A stretch of 8,111 nucleotides of DNA from the NCBI GenBank assembly GCA_034666665.1, contig JAXDLK010000361.1:1-8111 (forward strand), given 5' to 3'. Below are positions 1 to 6,756 of the stretch, piece after piece. The notes beneath the pieces were generated by a model that was not told the origin of the DNA, did not search any database, and saw nothing but the letters and a program-made list of their open reading frames with translations. The stretch's first letter is position 1. The number at the start of each line of letters is the position of its first letter. A program made the position numbers and the translations under genes. The stretch comes from JAXDLK01 sp034666665 (GTDB lineage Bacteria > Desulfobacterota > Binatia > JACPRU01).

Positions 1-38
1 GCTGCTCGCTCGAGGAGACCGAAAGGAGAAAAGTCGAA

Positions 39-329
39 ATGAAGATCAGGCCACTGGGGGATCGGGTTTTGGTGAAGCGCGTCGCCGAGGAAGAGAAGAC
101 CAAAGGGGGGATCATCATCCCGGATACGGCGAAGGAAAAGCCGCAGGAGGGCAAGGTCGTAGCCGCCGGCAGGGGCAAGACCAACGACGACGGCAAGGTC
201 ATCCCGCTCGACGTCAAGGCTGGAGACCGCATCCTCTTCGGCAAGTACTCGGGATCGGAGATCAAGTTGAACGGCGAAGAGCATCTGATCCTCCGCGAGG
301 AGGACATACTCGGCATCGTCGAGGGCTGA
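39..329 (+). CDS. groES: Co-chaperonin GroES (Hsp10)
   Basis: GroES forms the heptameric lid that caps the GroEL cylinder in the cytoplasm, closing the folding chamber in an ATP-dependent cycle. The 96-residue product has the usual family length. It opens with the typical MKIRPLGDRVLVKR strand. A mobile loop at about residues 17-34 carries the hydrophobic tripeptide III (25-27), which docks on the GroEL apical domain. The C-terminal strand ends in the usual DILGIVEG-type sequence. The ATG at 39 is supported by an AAGGAG Shine-Dalgarno site at 23-28. groEL follows 96 nt downstream, so the pair is very likely one operon. Only 38 nt of upstream sequence is present, so its promoter and any CIRCE/HrcA operator cannot be judged. 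Identification is secure. Confidence 0.98.
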   Translation: MKIRPLGDRVLVKRVAEEEKTKGGIIIPDTAKEKPQEGKVVAAGRGKTNDDGKVIPLDVKAGDRILFGKYSGSEIKLNGEEHLILREEDILGIVEG

Positions 330-425
330 CCGAACCCCGGACCTTTCCACCATTTCACAGCAGCGCCGGTGCCCGAGCTCGCGACCTGAGCGACGCTCCA
401 GCCGGCGGGAGGAGGCTTTTGCAAC

Positions 426-2084
<1,659 letters not shown>

Positions 2085-2107
2085 GGCGCCACGAAGGTTG
2101 CGCATTT

Positions 2108-2148
2108 CGAGGGGCTCCCCGCGTCCGGGGGGCCCCTCGCGCTTTCTT
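2108..2148 (+). terminator. Rho-independent-type terminator after groEL
   Basis: A 13-bp stem, CGAGGGGCTCCCC (2108-2120) with GGGGGGCCCCTCG (2127-2139), has one G-U wobble and closes a 6-nt loop. It lies 23 nt after the groEL stop. A short, imperfect T-rich tail (TTTCTT, 2143-2148) follows after CGC. The stem is very stable, but the U-tract is weaker than in a classical terminator, so some read-through into ffh is possible. Confidence 0.85.
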
Positions 2149-2175
2149 GACAAGGTGTAAGCCCGCCGATAGCCT
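2147..2175 (+). promoter_or_regulatory. Probable sigma-70 type promoter for ffh and the downstream cluster
   Basis: A perfect -35 hexamer TTGACA (2147-2152) is followed after exactly 17 nt by TAGCCT (2170-2175). The latter keeps the T, A and final T of the -10 consensus but is otherwise weak. Position is right: after the groEL terminator and about 30 nt before the ffh start codon. The -35 box uses the last Ts of the terminator tail. The call rests on sequence alone; the start site would fall near 2181-2188, giving a very short leader. Confidence 0.55.
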
Positions 2176-2204
2176 TTCCTTTTTTCGGCACCCGCCCCCC
2201 CCGC

Positions 2205-3536
2205 ATGTTCGAGTCCCTCAGCGATCGCTTCGAAACGATCTTCCGGAAGCTTCGCGGACAGGGGCGGATCAGCGACAAGCACGTCGAGGAAACCCTCCGC
2301 GAGGTGCGCCTCGCGCTCCTCGAGGCGGACGTCAATTTCCAGGTCGTCAAGGACTTCGTCGAGGGCGTCCGTGTCCGTGCCCTCGGTCAGGAAGTCCTGC
2401 GCTCGCTCACCCCCGAGCAGCACCTGATCAAGATCGTGCACGAGGAGCTCGTGCGGCTGATGGGCGACTCGTCCGCCGGTCTCGATCTCCACGCCGCACC
2501 GCCCGTCGCCGTCATGCTGGTCGGCCTCCAGGGCTCCGGAAAGACGACGACCACCGCGAAGCTCGCGCGCTGGCTGAAGGCCGAGCGGAAGCGGAGCCCC
2601 TACCTCGTACCGGCGGACGTGCGCCGGCCCGCGGCGATCGAGCAGCTGCGCGTGCTCGGCGAGCAGATCGGCTGTCCCGTCCATCCTTCCGTCGCATCGA
2701 AGGGCGCGGTCGAGATCTGCCGCGAGGCGTTGGAAGCGGCGCGGCGCGGCGGTTACGACACCTGCCTCTTCGACACCGCGGGCCGTCTGCACGTCGACGA
2801 GGAGCTGATGGCCGAGCTCGACGAGGTGAAGCGTGCGGTGACGCCGCATCACCTGCTGCTCGTCGCCGACGCGATGACCGGACAGGACGCGGTCAACGTC
2901 GCGCGGGGCTTCCACGATCGTCTGACGCTGACCGGCACGATCCTCACGAAGATCGAAGGCGATGCGCGCGGCGGTGCCGCGCTGTCGATCCGCGCCGTCA
3001 CCGGCACGCCGATCGTCTTCCTCGGCGTCGGCGAGAAGCTCGACGCGCTCGAGCCGTTCCACGCCGATCGATTGTCGTCGCGAATCCTCGGGATGGGCGA
3101 CGTGCTGTCGCTGATCGAGCGTGCGGAGCGCGCGTTCGATCATGCGGAGGCCGAGAAGCTCGAGAAGAAGCTCCGCCGCGCGGAGTTCACGCTCGAGGAC
3201 TTTCGCGATCAGCTCCGCGCGGTCAAGCGCATGGGATCGATCGGCGAGCTGATCGGCATGATCCCCGGGATGAAGAAGGTCGCGGCCGCGGTCGACGGCG
3301 GCAAGGCGGAGAAGGAGCTCGGCCGCATCGAGGCGATCATCGACTCGATGACGCTCCAGGAGCGCCGTCAGCCGGAGGTGCTGAACGCGAGCCGGCGCCG
3401 CAGGATCGCGCTCGGGAGCGGCACGTCCGTCGCGGAGATCAACCGCTTTCTCAAGCAGTACACGCAGATGAAGAAGATGATGAAGAAGCTCACGCGCGGC
3501 GGAGGCCGCGGCTTGCCGCTCGGGCTCCCCACCTGA
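2205..3536 (+). CDS. ffh: Signal recognition particle protein Ffh (SRP54 GTPase)
   Basis: Ffh binds 4.5S/SRP RNA and the signal sequences of nascent membrane proteins, and delivers ribosomes to the receptor FtsY through paired GTPase domains. The 443-residue product has the N helical domain (about 1-95), the G domain (about 96-295) and the methionine-bearing M domain (about 325-430). Visible motifs are the P-loop GLQGSGKTT (107-115), the insertion-box motif DVRRPAA (138-144), DTAGR (190-194), TKIEGDARGG (248-257) and the closing loop GVGE (274-277). The M domain carries the RNA-binding SRRRRIALGSGTS helix-turn (396-408) and a Lys/Met-rich end. The G4 motif reads TKIE where TKxD is the rule, so Glu251 replaces the guanine-contacting Asp. 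The ATG at 2205 fits the conserved N-terminus (MFESLSDRFE), but no Shine-Dalgarno site precedes it, only a pyrimidine-rich leader. A longer + frame overlapping the gene is a shadow. Confidence 0.97.
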   Translation: MFESLSDRFETIFRKLRGQGRISDKHVEETLREVRLALLEADVNFQVVKDFVEGVRVRALGQEVLRSLTPEQHLIKIVHEELVRLMGDSSAGLDLHAAPPVAVMLVGLQGSGKTTTTAKLARWLKAERKRSPYLVPADVRRPAAIEQLRVLGEQIGCPVHPSVASKGAVEICREALEAARRGGYDTCLFDTAGRLHVDEELMAELDEVKRAVTPHHLLLVADAMTGQDAVNVARGFHDRLTLTGTILTKIEGDARGGAALSIRAVTGTPIVFLGVGEKLDALEPFHADRLSSRILGMGDVLSLIERAERAFDHAEAEKLEKKLRRAEFTLEDFRDQLRAVKRMGSIGELIGMIPGMKKVAAAVDGGKAEKELGRIEAIIDSMTLQERRQPEVLNASRRRRIALGSGTSVAEINRFLKQYTQMKKMMKKLTRGGGRGLPLGLPT

Positions 3537-3582
3537 CACCGACCGCCCCGGCGCGAATCCAAGACGTTCGAGGAGAACCCCA

Positions 3583-3855
3583 ATGTCCGTGACGATCCGA
3601 CTCTCGCGCCATGGCGCCAAGAAGAGACCCTTTTACCGCATCGTGGTCGCCGACAGCCGCTACCCGACCGACGGTCGATACGTCGAGCTCGTAGGCACGT
3701 ACGATCCCAAGACGAATCCGCCGCAGGTGAAGCTGCAGCACGACAAGGTCGCGCACTGGCTGGCGCGCGGCGCGAGGCCCACGAGCACGGTGGCGTCGCT
3801 CTTGAAGCGTACGCCCGCCCCGCCCGTGGAGGTCGCCGCCACGACCTTGACCTGA
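3583..3855 (+). CDS. rpsP: 30S ribosomal protein S16
   Basis: S16 is an early-assembling primary protein of the small ribosomal subunit that binds 16S rRNA in the 5'/central domain region. The 90-residue product is close to the family norm of about 80-90. It opens with the conserved SVTIRLSRHGAKKRPFYRIV-type segment, and the middle carries VELVGTYDPKTNPP. The C-terminal tail after the SLLKRT element is Ala/Pro/Thr-rich, as is common for the variable end of this family. The ATG at 3583 has an AGGAG site at 3571-3575. It lies 46 nt after ffh and before khpA, rimM and trmD, the classic rpsP-rimM-trmD-rplS order, so co-transcription is expected. Confidence 0.98.
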   Translation: MSVTIRLSRHGAKKRPFYRIVVADSRYPTDGRYVELVGTYDPKTNPPQVKLQHDKVAHWLARGARPTSTVASLLKRTPAPPVEVAATTLT

Positions 3856-3871
3856 GGGCAATCGCCGCCGA

Positions 3872-4012
3872 GGGGAGCCCTGCGAGTACCCACCGCATTG
3901 CTGGTACGACGCGACGATTCCACGACCGGCTCCCCCTCACCCGACGGCTGCGCCGTCGGCCTCTTCCCCCATGCGGGGGGAGAGGCGATTCGGTTGCAGC
4001 CCTACGGGCCGC
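3872..4012. repeat. Structured palindromic spacer between rpsP and khpA
   Basis: This 163-nt spacer (3856-4018) holds several inverted repeats. An outer pair GGGGAGCC (3872-3879) and GGCTCCCC (3928-3935) encloses a smaller pair GTACC (3886-3890) and GGTAC (3903-3907). Next come a perfect 8-bp hairpin CCGACGGC/GCCGTCGG (3941-3948 and 3952-3959, loop TGC) and, starting at its last base, a 12-bp hairpin (3959-3970 and 3975-3986, loop ATGC, one G-U pair). A weak stem (3996-4012) lies just before khpA. The stretch 3930-3986, a C-rich run followed by two hairpins ending GGGGGGAGAGG, resembles dispersed palindromic repeats common between genes of GC-rich bacteria. Whether it is such a repeat, an RNA control element or an attenuator cannot be decided here. 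No T-tract follows, so it is not a standard terminator. Confidence 0.6.
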
Positions 4013-4018
4013 GCTGAG

Positions 4019-4261
4019 ATGAAGGACCTCGTCGAGTACGTCGCGCGCTCCCTGGTGAATCAGCCCGATCAGGTGAGGGTGACGGAACAGAACGAGGAAG
4101 GGACCCAGGTGATCGAGCTCCGCGTGGCGCCGGAGGATCTCGGCCGAGTGATCGGCAAGGAAGGACGTACGGCGAAGGCGCTGCGCTCGATCCTGAATGC
4201 CGCCGCGGCGCGGAAGAACCAGCGGGTCGCGCTGGAGATCGTTGAAGAGGACGCCTCGTAA
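4019..4261 (+). CDS. khpA: KH-domain RNA-binding protein KhpA
   Basis: KhpA is a small cytoplasmic RNA-binding protein of the YlqC family that partners with KhpB/EloR in several bacteria and acts as an RNA chaperone. The 80-residue product is the normal size. It starts with the conserved MKDLVEYVARSLV, followed by a single KH domain. Its GxxG RNA-binding loop is GKEG (46-49) within LGRVIGKEGRTAKALR, followed by the ILNAAAA helix. An upstream in-frame ATG at 3971 lies inside the palindromic spacer and would add 16 non-conserved residues, so 4019 is chosen. No clear Shine-Dalgarno site is visible. Its 3' end overlaps the likely start of rimM, implying translational coupling. The position between rpsP and rimM is typical for this family. 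Confidence 0.93.
   Translation: MKDLVEYVARSLVNQPDQVRVTEQNEEGTQVIELRVAPEDLGRVIGKEGRTAKALRSILNAAAARKNQRVALEIVEEDAS
4234..4244 (+). promoter_or_regulatory. Possible ribosome-binding site and TTG start of rimM
   Basis: GGAG (4234-4237) lies 4 nt before an in-frame TTG (4242-4244), inside the end of khpA. It is the best-supported start signal for rimM. The spacing is short. An in-frame ATG at 4197 has no such site, and TTG at 4308 would leave only three residues before the conserved VGRVGGPHG segment. Confidence 0.4.
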
Positions 4262-4814
4262 CGCCGCGGGCGAAGGCGCCGAGCTCGCCTGGCAGGGCGA
4301 GCGGCTGTTGCGCGTCGGCCGCGTGGGGGGCCCGCACGGCGTGCGCGGCGAGCTCAGGGTCAGGCTCTTCAACCCCGAATCCGACGTGCTGGGATCGGTT
4401 GCCGACGTCTTCCTCGTCGCCGGGGATTCGGCGGACGTGCGGCGGTTTTCCGTGCGGCGCGCCCGCCCGGCCACGTCGATCTGGCTGCTCGAGCTCGAAT
4501 CGATCGACAGCCGCGAGCTCGCCGCGGCGCTCGCGGGGCGAGACCTCGCCGTGCCGGAGACGGCTCTCGCGCCGCTCGCCCCACGTGAATACTACGGCTT
4601 CCAGCTGATCGGTCTTGCAGTCGTCGACGAGTCGGGTGCGTGCGTCGGTACCGTTCGCGACGTGCTCTCCTCGGCCGGACACGACGTCCTCACGCTCGAC
4701 GACGCCGCCGGCACCGAGCGGATGATCCCGCTCGTCGAGGAGTTCGTCCGTGAGGTCGACCTCGGCGCCCGGCGAATCGTCGTCCGGCCGATCGCCGGCC
4801 TCCTCGACGGCTGA
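4242..4814 (+). CDS. rimM: Ribosome maturation factor RimM
   Basis: RimM assists late maturation of the 30S subunit head, binding S19 and 16S rRNA. From the chosen TTG the product is 190 residues, near the usual 165-185. The N-terminal RimM domain begins with RVGRVGGPHGVRGELRVRLF (about 24-43). The C-terminal PRC-barrel begins at EYYGFQLIG (116-124) and continues through GTVRDVLSSAGHDVL and MIPLVEEFVREVD to the IAGLLDG end; the EYY motif is a family hallmark. The start is uncertain: ATG 4197, TTG 4242 and TTG 4308 are in frame, and 4242 is preferred for its GGAG. The gene overlaps khpA by 20 nt and ends 6 nt before trmD. Function is secure; only the 5' boundary is in doubt. Confidence 0.93.
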   Translation: MKRTPRNAAGEGAELAWQGERLLRVGRVGGPHGVRGELRVRLFNPESDVLGSVADVFLVAGDSADVRRFSVRRARPATSIWLLELESIDSRELAAALAGRDLAVPETALAPLAPREYYGFQLIGLAVVDESGACVGTVRDVLSSAGHDVLTLDDAAGTERMIPLVEEFVREVDLGARRIVVRPIAGLLDG

Positions 4815-4820
4815 CGCGCC

Positions 4821-5549
4821 ATGCGCTTCCACGTGCTCACGCTCTTCCCGGAGTTCTTCTCGTCGCCGCTGGCGGCGAGCCTCCTCGGCAAGGCGATCAC
4901 GCGCGGCCTGGTCGAGGCGCGCGTCCGCGACATCCGCGACTTCGCCGCCGGAAAGCACCGCGTCGCCGACGATGCGCCCTACGGCGGCGGCAGCGGGATG
5001 GTGATGAAGGTCGAGCCGGTCGTCGCCGCGCTCGAGGCCGTCGCCGCCGAGGACCCCGGCGTCCGGCGGCTCCTGCTGTCGCCCCGGGGAGAGCGTCTCA
5101 CGCAGGCGAAGGCGCGCGCGCTCGCGGGCGCCAGCGCGATCGCGCTCGTCTGCGGCCACTACGAGGGCATCGACGAGCGCGTCCGCGATCACGTCGATGA
5201 GGAGCTCTCCGTCGGGGACTACGTGCTCGCCGGCGGCGAGACCGCGGCGCTGGTCGTTCTCGAAGCCGTCTCCCGGCTGGTGCCCGGATTCGTCGGCAAC
5301 GAGCGCTCGATCGACGACGAGTCGTTCGAGAAGAGCCTCCTCGAGTTCCCGCAGTACACGCGTCCGGAGTCGTTCCGAGGGGCTCGCGTGCCTGCCGCGC
5401 TTCTCTCCGGCGATCACGCGGCCATCGCTCGCTGGCGGCGCCGGGAATCGCTCCGGCTGACGCGCGATCGGCGCCCCGACCTGCTCGCGGCGGCCTCGCT
5501 CGACGACGACGACCGGCGGCTCCTCGACGATCTCGAGCGGGAGCGCTGA
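4821..5549 (+). CDS. trmD: tRNA (guanine-N1-)-methyltransferase TrmD
   Basis: TrmD methylates N1 of G37, 3' of the anticodon, using S-adenosylmethionine, and so prevents +1 frameshifting. It is an essential SPOUT-fold dimer. The 242-residue product is full length. Visible motifs are DDAPYGGGSGMVMK (50-63), the SAM-site LSPRGERL (86-93), GHYEGIDERV (112-121), the knot segment LSVGDYVLAGGE (129-140), SRLVPG (151-156) with Arg152 matching E. coli Arg154, and FPQYTRPE (176-183). By hand alignment the E. coli catalytic base Asp169 corresponds to Glu167 here (DDESF), a conservative change; Asp166 lies next to it. The ATG at 4821 lacks a Shine-Dalgarno site and is 6 nt past the rimM stop, so translation is probably coupled. 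Confidence 0.97.
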   Translation: MRFHVLTLFPEFFSSPLAASLLGKAITRGLVEARVRDIRDFAAGKHRVADDAPYGGGSGMVMKVEPVVAALEAVAAEDPGVRRLLLSPRGERLTQAKARALAGASAIALVCGHYEGIDERVRDHVDEELSVGDYVLAGGETAALVVLEAVSRLVPGFVGNERSIDDESFEKSLLEFPQYTRPESFRGARVPAALLSGDHAAIARWRRRESLRLTRDRRPDLLAAASLDDDDRRLLDDLERER

Positions 5550-5556
5550 CGGCCGC

Positions 5557-6123
5557 GTGGCGCCCGTCTATCTCGTCCTCCTCCACCACCCCGTCTTCAA
5601 CAAGCGGGGCGACGTCGTCGTCACCGCGATCACCAACATGGACATTCACGATCTCGCCCGGATCGCACGCACGTACGGCGCCGCCGGCGTGTTCATCGCG
5701 CATCCGGTGCGGGCCCTGCGGCTGCTTTCCGAGAAGATCGTCGAGCACTGGAGCCGTGGCTACGGTGCCGCCTACAACGAGACCCGCCGCGAAGCGCTCG
5801 CGCTGGTGCGGACGGTCCCCGATCTGGACTCGGTTCTACTCGAGATCGAGCGCGAGACCGGAACGGCGCCGGTGCTGATCGCCACCAGCGCGCGCGCCGG
5901 TGACCGGGCCACGGGGTTCGCCGAGCTCCGCGAGCGCCTCAGGGCGAGCACGACGCCGCACCTGCTGATGCTCGGCACCGGCTGGGGGCTCGTGCCGGAG
6001 GTTCTCGGCCGTGCCGAGATCGTGCTCGAGCCGATTCGCGGCGCCGGCGACTACAATCACCTGCCCGTACGCGCGGCCGCTGCGATCATGCTCGACCGGC
6101 TGCTCGCCCCGCCGCGGTCCTGA
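5557..6123 (+). CDS. SPOUT-type SAM-dependent RNA methyltransferase, PF09936-like, target unknown
   Basis: The 188-residue product resembles the family once labelled 'SAM-dependent RNA methyltransferase' (PF09936/COG4752, with Thermotoga TM1570 as a structural example), recalled from memory. Conserved-looking blocks are LLHHPVFNKRGDVVVTAITN (8-27), DIHDLARIARTYG (29-41), HWSRGYGAAYNETRREAL (64-81), MLGTGWGL (138-145) and EPIRGAGDYNHLPVRAAAAI (158-177). The C-terminal blocks should form the trefoil-knot SAM pocket shared with TrmD. The GTG at 5557 is 7 nt after the trmD stop; a GGGAG at 5539-5543 is 13 nt away, so coupling to trmD is likely. Its place between trmD and rplS suggests a tRNA or rRNA substrate, but that is inference. 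No signal peptide or membrane segment is present. It is not TrmD, which precedes it intact. Confidence 0.88.
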   Translation: MAPVYLVLLHHPVFNKRGDVVVTAITNMDIHDLARIARTYGAAGVFIAHPVRALRLLSEKIVEHWSRGYGAAYNETRREALALVRTVPDLDSVLLEIERETGTAPVLIATSARAGDRATGFAELRERLRASTTPHLLMLGTGWGLVPEVLGRAEIVLEPIRGAGDYNHLPVRAAAAIMLDRLLAPPRS

Positions 6124-6164
6124 CGCCCGCGGCGGCGTCGGCGACGTTGCGGCTCGAACAGTGG

Positions 6165-6184
6165 GCTGACGTCCCTTCGTCGGC
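6165..6184 (+). other. Small hairpin in the rplS leader
   Basis: The 130-nt spacer before rplS (6124-6253) contains GCTGACG (6165-6171) and CGTCGGC (6178-6184), a 7-bp stem with one wobble pair and a 6-nt loop. It could be part of a leader that controls L19 synthesis, or chance. No promoter with both boxes at proper spacing was found in the spacer. Confidence 0.25.
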
Positions 6185-6253
6185 TTCCGCTCCGGTCGCG
6201 ATTCGGATAAGGGAACTGGTTCGGCGACTTCGCGCAGAAAGGGCGGACCTCCC

Positions 6254-6601
6254 ATGGCCAATCGCATCGAACGCATCGAGGCAGAGCAGTTGAAAACGGG
6301 CGTTCCGGAGATCCGGTCCGGGGACAACGTGCGCGTGCATGTGAAGGTCGTCGAGGGGGAGAAGGAGCGCATCCAGGTCTTCGAGGGCATGGTCATTCGC
6401 CGCACGAAGGGTGGGAACCGCGCAGCGTTCACCGTGCGAAAGGTGTCGTACGGCGTTGGCGTCGAGCGGACGTTCCCGCTGCACTCGCCGCGGATCGATC
6501 GCATCGAGGTGCTGACGCACGGCCAGGTGCGGCGCGCGCGCCTCTACTATCTGCGCGAGCTCTCCGGCAAGGCCGCCCGCATCGAAGAGCGCACGCGGTA
6601 A
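6254..6601 (+). CDS. rplS: 50S ribosomal protein L19
   Basis: L19 sits at the interface of the two ribosomal subunits, where it contributes to bridge contacts with 16S rRNA. The 115-residue product is the usual length. It shows the conserved RSGDNVRVHVKVVEGEKERI segment (21-40), QVFEGMVIRRTKGG (41-54), GVGVERTFPLHSPRID (67-82) and the RARLYYLRELSGKAARI end (94-110). The ATG at 6254 is preceded by AAAGGGCGGA (6238-6247). It is the last gene of the rpsP-trmD type cluster and is followed by a convergent gene on the other strand. Confidence 0.98.
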   Translation: MANRIERIEAEQLKTGVPEIRSGDNVRVHVKVVEGEKERIQVFEGMVIRRTKGGNRAAFTVRKVSYGVGVERTFPLHSPRIDRIEVLTHGQVRRARLYYLRELSGKAARIEERTR

Positions 6602-6756
6602 GCCGGGAAACCGTTCGATTCCCTCTCACATCCCCTGAGGGGGCGGCGCGCGAAGACTGCTTCCGATCGCCGATTCCTTCCGGCGACAGGTTGCCCGACG
6701 ATGCCGCTTCCGATTCCGCGCGCAGCGACGGGTGAGGGTCTTGCTCGCCTGAACCG
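6602..6756. other. Convergent spacer between rplS and the bactofilin gene
   Basis: Both flanking genes end here. The spacer has a short CCCC-TGA-GGGG stem (6632-6642) and a 6-bp stem TCGCCG/CGGCGA (6667-6672 and 6681-6686, loop of 8 nt). Neither is followed by a T-run in either direction, so no intrinsic terminator can be called. The words CGATTCC (6616, 6671, 6711) and GCTTCCGAT (6659, 6706) recur, probably by chance. No coding frame is supported. Confidence 0.5.

Noticed and set aside
1..38. CIRCE/HrcA heat-shock operator ahead of groES
   Set aside because: The visible 38 nt hold only the ribosome site; neither half of TTAGCACTC-type repeats is present, and the region further upstream is outside the window.
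2147..3592. A 481-codon open frame on the + strand overlapping ffh
   Set aside because: It is out of frame with the intact ffh gene, rich in Arg/Ala/Pro as expected from shifted GC-rich codons, and matches no family I know.
3959..3986. Intrinsic terminator after rpsP
   Set aside because: The hairpin is strong but is followed by GATTCGG and no T-run, and khpA-rimM-trmD are normally co-transcribed with rpsP.
3971..4018. Longer khpA start at ATG 3971
   Set aside because: The added residues come from the palindromic spacer and are not part of the conserved KhpA N-terminus.
3368..4474. A 368-codon minus-strand frame across ffh, rpsP and khpA
   Set aside because: It crosses several real genes and a palindromic spacer, with low-complexity Arg/Ser content and no recognisable domain.
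4002..5417. A 471-codon open frame on the - strand opposite khpA, rimM and trmD
   Set aside because: Its Arg/Asp/Glu/Val-heavy composition is that of an antisense shadow, and three recognisable genes occupy the other strand.
5098..5748. A 216-codon minus-strand frame opposite trmD and the methyltransferase gene
   Set aside because: Arg/Ala-rich shadow of two confident genes on the + strand.
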